From: Phalacrocorax aristotelis
Taxonomy: Eukaryota; Chordata; Aves; Suliformes; Phalacrocoracidae
DNA: 64,000 nucleotides
Assembly (NCBI RefSeq): GCF_949628215.1
Contig: NC_134297.1
Span: forward strand, 2,294,001-2,358,000
Reading direction: 5' to 3'
Numbering within the stretch: position 1 is the stretch's first letter; every line of letters begins with the position of its first letter. The position numbers and the translations under genes are program-made. This document shows, piece after piece, positions 26,901 through 38,900 of this stretch. A model generated the notes under the pieces. That model searched no databases and had not been told where the DNA came from. It saw nothing but the letters and a program-made list of their open reading frames with translations.

Positions 26901-29900
26901 AGATCTTGTCTCAGGTCTTGGACTGGCTTTATCGTTGGCTTCTTCTTCAGCTGGGAATTCACCCAGGCCACATATGCCTGTAGTTGTTGCTGAAAATAGA
27001 AAACAAGACATTTGCACATCATTGCCTTTTCAGGGGGAAGTTGCATAGCTCTCACTTTTCTCTTTACCTTCACAATCTCATTGTATTTGCCCTTGAAAAC
27101 AAACACCAGCGGTCTCATCCCAAAGCCTGCTGTGCCCTAACTGACATCACTGCACCCTGTGGTGCAGCTCACTCCACGCCAGGACAGGAAGAACTAGCAG
27201 GCAGTAGGACAGGATCTAAGCACAGCTGAGAAGACAGCTTTACATTACATTTAATCTAGGTTAGTGCCAAACCAATGCTGTCATCCCCTCAGTTTTGGTG
27301 AGGGAATTAGTTCCCTCACAGCATTTAGCATCCCATCCATACTATTTTCTTCCACATATCAAGAAAGTAGAAAACCCACAACACAGAAGTGAGAAACCCT
27401 GAGTTATTTCCCATTAAACTATGCCATCTACCAAAAGAAACAACCAGGACAGATTTCCTGGAAAAGACAACAGCCTCCCTCCTTAAGAGTTCCAGCATGG
27501 TTCATTTGTAACAGTTCACGCAACAGAGACACCCTGTTGACAGCCCCCTTCCTCCATTTCCTTGAAGCTGCATCAGCATTTCTAATGGCCCAGTTTCTAT
27601 TTCTCTACATGCAGAACCTGGCTTGCCACAGCACTTAACACCTGCAAGACCTGAAAGCAAGGAGCACTCCCATTGCAGCAGGTCATACTGGATGCTGCTT
27701 GATAAAACTCTGTGTTGCCACCAAGAGAAGACATGGGAAACAAACTCCTGGCTTCTGGTCAGTGTGAGGACCCATCTGACTTAAGTGACTGAACGGCAAA
27801 GAGCAGATTCACATGATCTTTCCCTTCCCATCCCCCTCTCCGTAGCACTTCCATGGCTAGTAGGAGCCCTGCTAACACTGAAATCCCTTTGGGCAGAGCT
27901 GCTGTGGTACATGGAGGGTAAACAAACTGATCCATTTATGGGATTACCTCCCTTTTCACTAAGCTTCCCATTATTCTGACAGTGCAGCAGGTTTTAAGTC
28001 TCCATTCCATTATTATCTCAGCAATGTCAGTCAGAGTTTATGCTTTTACAGCCCATCAAAGCCACAATCTGATCACAGCTTTACTCTTAATTATCCTGAC
28101 ATAGGAAATACAACTTTAATCACGCTATGGTTCAGTCTGCTAGTTCAGAAAGGTAACCGGACCTGTATTCAAACAGTTCCACTCACTCAGCAGAGAGCTG
28201 GAAAGCAGAACAGAGGAAATTAGCTTGGGGGACTGCCTGATGGCTTTCGGAAAAAAAAAATGTAGAAGTGGCAGATCTCATGCATGCTTGCTGGAACAGA
28301 CTTGCCTTGTCATGTGGTTTGGATCTGCATGCTCTTCTTTGGCTGTAATGGCAATGATGCATGTCAGTTTTGCCTGCCCAATTTCAGAGGTCTTTATTTT
28401 CTACTTAATGCAACTGGGCGCTTTGGAGAACCAACAAGCCTTGACTTTCTGTCTCTCACACACAAGTTGATGACCCTGTTCTGATTTTCAGAACAGCAGC
28501 GGTAAATCTTGCCAGCTGCAAAAAGCACCCTATCTCTTGCAGTTGTATTTTAACTGATCACGTGGGCACTGAGGTTCAGTCTCACAACGGTCTAATGCCA
28601 AAGCCAGAGAGACCACAAGCCTTCTATTACAGAGATTCAATAAAGCTTTAATTCATTCAAACAAGTACCAGAGAAAAGAGGTAGGTTTGTTTATAGTAAT
28701 ACAGCATCGTAATAGAAATACCTTGATTCATAAGTAAAGATGTACCAAATAGGGTTGCAGCACAAAAGCTGCATCTGAAGTCTATGTAATTTAGGGAAAT
28801 AATCTTATCACAGTAGTGTTTACTACCTTGTTATATTTTTTCAAATCATTTTACAAAGTTCTAAGCTGTTATATTTTACTAATTCCAAAAGGGCACAGCC
28901 CCTTCCAGCCTACAGAAAGTTTGCAATTTTTATAGAGTCTATATGGTTCTATTTAGACACTTCTGTTTTCCAGAAAGAGGGAAAAATAGACCCTTTCACT
29001 ACACAGTTTGTTTTCCATTTCTTTTCTGTGAACATTCTTAATGTATTTGTAAGAAAGCATTTTTGGCAAACTTTTAGTCTCTCTTAAAAGCATGAGAAGG
29101 TTGACACTGTCATCAGGGAAAAACAAGTAACTCTTAAATCCCAGCGCATTTACCTTTTAAACAATGATTATTAAAAGGAGGATTTTGAGGCAACGGAATA
29201 TGGATGTCACCATTACAAAATAATTTCATACCAGTAGCTGCTCTAATACTGTAGACTTGCATTTCATAGCAGACTTACATTGTTGTTTAGTTGGTTGGTT
29301 TTGCCTTTCCCCCCACCCCACTAAAGCGTAAGATTTTCCTGCAGAAGTTCAGACAGTTGGACTGATCAGCATTTCCTCATTTTGTATCCAAAACCTAGAA
29401 GACCTAATGACTTTAGCAAGAGACTTGGATTGTTGCAAAGCTAAAAACCCAGGGAGTAAGCTTTCACATCTGGCAGCTGAGGTGAGCAGGTGACTGAACT
29501 AACCAAGAAAAAAACAGATAAAAGTTTAGTGACCTAAAAACGGCAACGTGGCTTTAAATGCATTAAGGGACAAAGCTCCCAAGCTGCTCAGCAGAAGTCC
29601 CAATAGCAATTTTTAACCTAGTGAGTCAAAAATGCTTTGCTCCACCACCCTCTGTGGCTTCCCTATTAGCTGGCATGAACGGGGCAATAACAAGGACATT
29701 ATGCACCATACCTTAAAGCCCTACACCTCCAACACCAGCACACGGCCACAGATTCAGTTTAATGAATCAGACCCATGAAAGAAGTAAAACACTTGTTTCA
29801 CTCCCTCAGAATTCTATTTGTTTCAACACTCAAGACAGCTATCTCAATTCACAACAGAACAGCCCTAAGTACTACCACAGTAACGTGCTGCTTGGATGGA

Positions 29901-32900
29901 CATCAATCATGGCAAGTATTCCAGAAAGTACTCCAGGTGTCATCTTCCAGCACAGAGAAAGAGTTTTGCTAGGATGTATTCTGCCATAAGAAGAACAGCT
30001 CTACACATCCTATTCCACCCCAGAAAAATACTCCCTAGCCTGTGCTTGTCACTTGTCCACAGAAATATTCACACCAAAACCACATGCTCCATCATCATTT
30101 GTGGCTACAGGCATCCCAGCTCAAACGATACATGTGCCCCCTGCAGTCTCACATAGGTCTCAGCTCCTCTTAGTCAACACAACTCCAAGGAGGAAAGAAA
30201 GAAGCTTGGGAACAAAGAAGGGGATGGATGATACATCTCCAAAGGATTCCTCCTTTCCTTACCCAAGGCTGTCCCCGCATGCTTTGACGCTGCTTCCTGA
30301 CACCAGGGTAGGACATTACATTTTGTGCCTTCTAAATAATTAGCAAAAAGAAGCAGTAACCCCAGACACAAAGCAAACAGGAGAACACAACCCGGACTGA
30401 GTAAAGGATGCAGTGTGAGCCTGTGTGCCTAGGAAGCTGGACCCACTAGTCCCCCAAACCTGCTTAAGTCCCCTGGTCTGACAACTGCCCAATTCTTAGC
30501 ACTTCTCTTGCTTAACTTTTGTCTTTCTAGTTGAGGCGAAAGATCCTGTGGGACCTATTACACTTATTCCTGTCATGCTGTAACTATGCTACAACAGCTT
30601 CCTATAGAACCTCCAAACTTCACAAGATTGAACAAATCCCTAGAGCTTCCCCTTGTTGCTTTATAACCTGGTATGGCTGACAGCTATATCCAAGACCAAT
30701 CAGAGAGGGAACACCTATTGTTCTCTCTGTCTCATCCTCTTCCTTCATAATAATTAAATAATTAGGTGAGTAATTCTTCCTTCAACCACTGACCACTCAG
30801 GAGTTTTCTGTTTCTCCATACATTTTGCTTTGAGCTTCTGTTCAGCCAAATCTTAGACTTAACAGGGCTCACACTGCTCTACTCCCACACCAATATTTCT
30901 TTCAATATCAGGATTTTCAGAAGAAAAAATATCAGCCTAGTTTAAGATTTACTATGGAGAGCACAGGTTATTAGGATTATGGTGGAATTAAGCTTAATCC
31001 TATTTATGTTAACACAGCTTTGTGTTCCAAAAAAAGGCCAGGTTTACCTGTACCTCGCAATGGGAAGAGTAGCTCCCTTACCTGAAGGAAATTGGAGCCC
31101 AGATTGCTTCAGCTCATCAGCAGATCATTGTAGTGTGTTTATATCTAAGTCACTCTGGAAGCCTTAAAACACTTTGCAGGGCAGAAGAAGATTATTAAAA
31201 CAAGGTACCAAGGACCACCTGCAATTGTAAGGTATTGAAAGGTATTTCCCAACTTGCAGGCACTTCTGCTGCAAATTACAGGTTAGCACTTCAACATGCA
31301 CAACACATTTCAGAGCAGGATTTTACTTTGGATCGTTTATTCAGCACATACCCCAAAGAAGGGTGTTAGACATACTGGCTATAGGAAAACAGCTGTAGAG
31401 GTCAGAAGCATGTATCTTTGTGTTTTCCACTGACAGCCAATGATACACAGGAGGAAAACACCGTTCAGGGTCAGCACATTTTTCTCAGCAGCTGTAATCC
31501 CTTACTGATAATTAAAATTAAATGTCATTATCTAATACTTTCCACCGGTGGAAGAAAAGCAGTAGCTCTATTGCAAATCTCCTGCCAGTTGTAGGTGCCC
31601 TTGCTATTCATATTTACCACCTGCTCTTCAGGGCTCATGTTTCTCCCTTCTCAACCACCAACCAGTCCAGTCTACCTGACAGTAAATATAGGTAAATCAC
31701 AATGCCTTGTTATGCTACTCTGTCCTTTATTATCAGTGCCATCTACATTACATTGTATAAGGTTGATTTTCACCTCCTCTGAGATGAGAGTATTGCACAT
31801 TTTGAAGTTCACCAAACCTTCATTCTTGGACAAAATCATTCTTTAGCAGGCAGATGCCTTCAGAGAGCCTGACCTTGCTAACATGTTACAGTAGACTCCC
31901 ATGACACTCTCTGCTTCTAGGAAGAGATTACTTCTCTGCATTCATTTGATGAATTTGGATCTATGCTTATTGTTGGGTTTAGGGAATCAGCCTGGAAGAA
32001 TAATGTTTCTCACAGTCTTTACTCTGCCTTTCCTTTATAGCCTATGGACACTGCCCAAGCACCAGGTCTAACAGGGTCAATAATAATAGCCCTCATACTG
32101 TGAGGTTGGTCCCAGTATGAAAGGCATTTAGTGTCCTGTCTGTTCAGAGCATGGAACCAAATGTCTGCAACAGCAAAGCTCAAAGGCTAGCCTAATTGCA
32201 TCGGGATGTAATGTTTAAAGCCTTGTATGATTTCTAAATTTTCTGACATTACCTTAATTAGATGGGAACCATAATTTTCTACCCAGTGTTTCTCCAGTTT
32301 GATTGTTTTTTGTTTTCCTTTGAGAAGGCCTTTGTAGAAACAAAACTCACAAGCAAAGAAAACGTTTCTCTCTGCTCTCAAAGCCAGCAGAACATTTTTT
32401 TTTTCTGAAAATTGCTGCTTAAATGTGATTCAGGCTGTTTAATGTATTGAGATAGCTCCTGATGCATCCAACAGTGAAAACCACTCAGTTATGACCAGAG
32501 TGACGCCAGAATGACCATATGCGTCCACAGGACTCCTCTTTCATAAAACTCTTACTTTAAAGCAGGAGGTGTAATTTCATGCAGAACAACTTTTGGTCTG
32601 ATGTGTATTTTCAAAATCTTCTATAAACAGCTTGCCTCAAGCACAGAAGATGCCTCAGTACAGCCGCACAGTTTGGAAAAGGTAGCACCCATGCAATCTG
32701 GTGCACACCAGGAGACAAATAGTGTGTGAGCTGCAAAAGACCAGGAGTTCCTTAACCCTTCACCCATTTCTGAGTGAAAACATGGGTATTTCCAAGACCC
32801 TGCCATGTCTGGACAAGGATTTTTAACTGATTTGCTGAGACCCAGAAAGGATTAACCTGAAGTCTTGATGAAATTCTACCAGCACGTTTTCTGTAACTTC

Positions 32901-35900
32901 TAAGGTCAATTTCAAAGCCTCTAGCAGCACAAACCTTTCAGAAGAGCAGCCCAGTGATGCCCTTAACCTTTGCTATGTTCTAGGGACACTTAGTTGGATT
33001 TTTCTCATCTTAATATAAATCATTTATTTGGTTCAGTGAATTCACCTCAAGTAGTAGCCACCTGTTTCTCTAGCCAGACACAAGAACAGAATGGCCAGTC
33101 TTCTACTTTCTGATCTCTTAGTCCAGACCACACTCTTGAAACCACTAAGTCTGATTACCATTCATCGACTGTTCAGGTTTGTGCAAAGGTTTTAGAAAGC
33201 AAGTTCCTGCAACTTTAGAAGGCTTTGGCCAGACCTTTAGAAACACTTTAGAGACAGTCCTGTCATCCTGTGTGTTCAGAACAAACATAAAGATTTAAAT
33301 TGTCCTCCCTGTACGCAGCTTCCTAAACACAGATCTCGCACAGGAACTCATTCTGCCCTTCATTCAGAGTGTCAGGATGCGAAGAACACTGTCTACATCT
33401 CCAGAGGGACAAGAGCAGTTTTTGCTCAAATCCTGGCAGTACTGCTGGGTTGAAATGACAGCTGCCTGTGGCATCCTGGCTAAACTACCACGTGTTACTG
33501 GGAGGGGAACAAGTGTCTGGTCTACTAAGATTGCAGCTCACTGTCAGACTTGCAGATGCTAGCTCAAGTGCTGGAAGGTCTGTGAAGAATGAAGTTTAGA
33601 GTTGAAGCTGTATTTCACATGTTGCCCAAGTGCAAAAAATAGCAAGAATTTCCAGAGTGCTCAGCTATGCAGCAGAACACAATTTTTGACAGCAAAGCTT
33701 TACACATCTTTCACAGTCCTTTACCCATTAACAGGAAGAGCTTAAGTGTTAAACAGCAAGGCCCAATTCCATTCAAACTCCCTAAATTCTTTCCACCATT
33801 TTGATTTTTACAACTTGTTGCACAGGCAATAGCTGTCATGCTCCATTTCAGAAACATACAAGTTCCAGGACAGGATGAAGTCATTCTTATATGTGCCTAT
33901 ATATACTAGTATTTTATTAATTTAGTGTTGCATTTTAAAATCCATTTGGAAGAGCTTAGTAGATGCAAATATAAGATCTTTTCAAACAGCTCATGAATCC
34001 AGCAGCACCACTCACATCTGAAAGACAGTTATGCTCAGTAGGTTGTTGCAACCTAACAATAACCTTGAGTCTCTTCTGAAGAAACTGGGCCTAGGTGGGC
34101 AAATGGCAAACACGTCTGACAGCTTTTTATCTCTGTAGAACCAGAGAGTTACTTAATTTGTGCAGAACAAAAGCCTGATGATTCGATTTGCCCTTTTAAT
34201 ATAAGAACCATTTGCCTTCGACTGATCTTTTGCCAAGTCATACCCTTGCTGTCAGACAGTGATCTCATTTGTGCCACCCATCTGTCATATATGGGTATTT
34301 TTGTGAGTGGCATCTATGTGTGCTTTCTTCAGACAGTAATTTTGCCTGTCACTTTCATAACACCACATGCAACCATTCTCCCTGCAATTAATCTGTTTTC
34401 TACCTATACCTCCTTTAACTCCTATCTCCTGTTTGTAAAAATCCTGGGTTTATTCAGTGTACCTTCCACACCCACAGGGGCAGTTCTATGCACCCTTTTT
34501 GTTTTCAGAAATCTGAAGATGGTATCAATTCCTTAAACAAATGCACTATCATTGCAGGCAGCAACTACTCCAGAAGTCTACCAGATAGAAAGTCATGTAA
34601 AAGGAATCTTCCTATACGCCTCAAAATGTCACTGCCATTCAAAACCAGGTTGCTGCTTTAGGGATAATTTCTGGCACTTTTGCAAGATGTTTTAGTGCCT
34701 CTGCATTTTCCCCAGTCTGGTATTTTGAGGCCCATTTCTCACACAGACAGTATTTCTATGCAAGCATACAGGCAAAAAGCTGAGCCACAAGAGATATTTT
34801 ACTGTAAACTGCCAGTACTTTGGAGCACGTGATTCACCCTGAATTATCAAATCGTTCCACTACACCCAAACAAAGTCTAAGGTCTGTCTAAACAAGTTGC
34901 ACTGAGACATCCCCTGATGCTCAGGAGGGAAAAGGAACATTGTTCCTTATTTAGCAGAATGCAGTCACTAGCCCTGTACAGACAAGGAAATTAAGCTTTG
35001 TGAAGAGACTGAGCACACAGTAGGTCTGAACAGCACTTTTTGCAGGTGAGAACCTTTCATATGAAGAGAAGAGGAAGTGACACCCAGTGACGTTGCCTGG
35101 TCCAGGATGAAAACAGGGAGTCAGGGAAAACGGCACATTTAGGGGACAGACTCTGTTCCTTAGTCTACCAATGACTTGCTGTGAATTTGGCAGCCCACTT
35201 TACCTCTGTGTGCCTCAGTTTCTAGCTATAAAGCAGCTGTACTAGTTTTTATGTTCCTTGTAAAATGCTTTGATAAGAATATCTTTGACTGCTACTGTGC
35301 AAATGCACTCTAATACACCCTGCCAAAGGACAGCCACTGCTGTGCAGCCTGGCTTAGGCATACAGTAAACCTCAGGCAGAGATTGAATCCTAACTGCTCA
35401 ACCCCATACCCTATACAACAGCAAATACATCCTTCCCTTGCTGATAGTCCTATTGTTGATCAGGCACCAGGGCTTTGGGAAAAATGGATAAGAACTCCTT
35501 CTAGAGCAAGCAATTGCCTGCTAAAGTACGTCTCCATGTAAATTCAGGTGTGGGAAGCCCCAGCTGTGTTTTCTGATGTCTGTACTTGAGGCTTAGCAGA
35601 ATTACAATGCAGCAGCTGCCCACTCTCTCGCGGACCAGACAGGCAACCTGGCAAGGTTCAGGTAGTTCTTCAGATCCCAGCCTTTCTCACTCTGGCCAAG
35701 CCTTAAACAAGTGTGCCTGACTATCCCGTGGCTGTACCAGTGTAATGGGGTGAACTGGATGAAGGAGAGCAGAGGCAAACCAGCTCTCTTCATATTGAAT
35801 CTTATTATCTATAAATAGCACTTATTGCAAGGAGAGGGTAAGCGCAAGATTCTTCTGCTAAGATCACAGCAGCAGAGAGACTTTTATCACAGATCATGCA

Positions 35901-38900
35901 TGTTACACCAAGGGGAACAGAACAGCTTCCAAAACAAGACAGTAGCAAGTCCATACTGCCAGAAAATTACTTCAACCAGAAAAGGAAACCAAAATCAAAT
36001 CCAGGTCATTTCCCACAGCAAGGACTCATCTCACAGGTAGGATACCATCTAATCACCTCAAGTCCACCAACAGATACGGCAAACTTTGAAGAGTGAGGGA
36101 GAGAGACTGTATGTGTGGGAAATCCAGGAAATACCTCCTGCAGATGCCACTCAGCTAAGAACCCACTACTCAATGGAAAATATTACATTAAGCACTTGGT
36201 GAGGGGGCAGGCAATGAGCAGCCTGCTAGGGAGAGAACACAGCCCTGCCTGCACTGCACCACTTCCTGCACGCATACCGCTGGGAATTAGCAGTTCTCAT
36301 ATAGCAAAATGTGTAGGTATTTCCCCATGTAGACAGAGACTTATATGATAACCTTGCATTTCACTCTGCTGCTGTTGGGAGGCCCTGTTTTCAAAACAAC
36401 CTCTGCTTGGGCTCTTAAAAATTCACTGCCATTTCACTCTCTGGAGAAGACCCAACCCCAGGCCTGTTGTTCACTGTAATCTCAGAGGGAAAAACAGCTA
36501 CTTGAAATTACTTATTGTACACAAGCAACTACATAATTAAGACTGACAGAGGAAATTATCTTCCAACTTGAAAAAGAGAAGGTATATTATTGTTAAAATA
36601 TAGACACATTAATGTCTTGGAGCTGTCAGGCCCATTTCTGACACACTTCTGTGTGCCCCATCTGTTTTAAAGAACTGACAGAAGTGTGAGTGCATATCTC
36701 ACATAAACTGAGTTTCCTGATGAGAAGAGAACAAGCTGAGGCCACATGGACAGAGTCACCACAGAGGAGACTGTCCCCTCTATGATTTCCTTGCATTATA
36801 AACTACAGCTTTTAGCAGCCATACATTCCCATGCCACCATCCACCTGTGGGATTGAAATATTTAGCTGCCGCAAGAGCAGGATAACTCTCAATGAATAGC
36901 AGGGAAACATCTTCAAGGCAGGGTAGTCCTTTAATGAGAGAGGGGCAGGAGCTGTGTGATGCCCACAGCGGAGTTACCTACATTTCAACAGCAATCAAAA
37001 GTCATCTTGCTTTACATGTCTGCAGGTGACACAATGTATTTTGGCCAGGGACTCTGAAAGGGAAGGGAACTACACTGGCTTGAACTTGCAATTTACAGGG
37101 CGCCTTTAGCAATCTGAGATTATGTTAATCATGGAGGAAGCATCAATCTAACAGATCTGTGAAGAACAGGCATTAATTATAGAAGGGACAACTATGCTGC
37201 ATTCTCCATCCTGCTCATGAGATAATGAGGCTGATGGGGTGTCCTTCAGCCAGCAGGACAGAGAGAGGGAAAAGAATGCAAAGGAACAAAAGAAACTTGC
37301 CTGTAGCATCTTGGCTGTGTTGGATAACTTTCCAGGCATGGATTATTTGTCAAAGGTGCAAGATAGAGACACACAATCAATATCCCTAGAGAAACTGGAG
37401 CTATACCTGGCCTCTAGGTTGCAAGCATGTGTAAGGTTGCACCTGAGCTCTGCACACACACCTAGTAGCTTGCTAGCAACTTACTACTCATATATGTTAA
37501 TGCACAGATTTGGAAAGTACATCCTTGTATTTCAAGGTATCTAGTCACAGAAAGAGTCACCTGGCCAGAAAAGGTGCTCTATCAAAAGAATAGACACTGA
37601 ATTAGAGAGGCAATTCCTGCAATATCCCAGTTCACTGCTTGTCTTAATTTAAGTCTGATTTTTTATCTTGCATCTGTTTTTATACCCAAAGATTAGGTTT
37701 AGTAGCCACTCACTTCCAGCCTTTTAACATCAGAATGCTGTGTTGGGATCAGACACCTTGGGACACTCTTTTACATTCAGGAACTTCTATAAATAAGCAC
37801 CTAACATATAAAGCGATAGGGGAGGAAGTACAATTGGTGAATCAAAACAGAAGGCATGGAATTACAGGGTTTCTCACTCCTTTCCAGTTGTGACTGTGAT
37901 GTGATGCGATGCATATCCTTGGCAAGTCACTTAACCTCTCTGTACTGTAGGTTCTGCACTTGCAAAATTGATTTTAATCTTACTTTTGTTATAATGTGAA
38001 GTGTGTGATGTGGCAGAGAGATCCCAAGTGGGAGACATGAGAGTGAATCTGTTTTTAAGGTGGGAGATGGACTTTTTTCCTACAGCTGAGCAGTCTGTAC
38101 GTAAACCCAGACAGTCAGGGTGGGGCTAGCACTGAATGGAAAACTGTTCTTTGCTCCCATTATTAATTATATTATTAATATACAAGTTACTATTAGCTTA
38201 TACCAGAGAAGGATAGTGCCAGAAGATGTGCTTCCTGCCCTCGAGCACAGGAAGTGTAAGCTTCAGCTAAAGCAATACCTTCGCAAGCTAAAAATGAGAC
38301 TGAGATACTCTGTGGAGGAGGGGATGGAGTATTTATACAGTTACACTGAACGATTAAAGGAGACCTGTGGCTAGGGTGAAGCTGTGAGGCTTAATACCCA
38401 GTTTGTTTCCCCTGACCGGTGCTGTTAAGCACAAGAACAATATTAGTTTTCTGTGAAGAATGAAGTATGGGGGCAGAACAGTCAGGTGGGGGCTGAGCTT
38501 TGCAAGAATGAGGAACCACTAAACAAAAAAAAAAAGGCACTGTGCGCTCTAAGAAAGAATAAAACACACCAAGAGGTATCCCTGCGACCAGGTGAGAAAG
38601 CAAATAGCAGCCGCTGTTTGGATTCAGCATGAGCCCCCAGAGTTTTCCTTCCTTTTTAGCTTACAGACAGGAAATCATGCTCTAGCATGGTCTGCACGAT
38701 GCACAGCCAGGCAGTAGGTGCCCTGGCATTTTGTACTGAGTCCATAGAGAGTCTAACGGAACTAATTTTTTCTTCACCCTAAAAAGGGAAGCCGACAGCA
38801 GTCTGCACTCCCCATGCAGTTACAGGATTCCCATCTCTGGAATTTCTTGATACTTCTCACTCCTCATTTTATGATTTATTACTCTTCCTAACAGCAGAGT

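Noticed and set aside
38120-38374. 84-codon plus-strand open frame with a plausible-looking Lys/Arg-rich end
   Set aside because: Inside DIXDC1 intron 1, with no recognisable domain, start context or splice partners.
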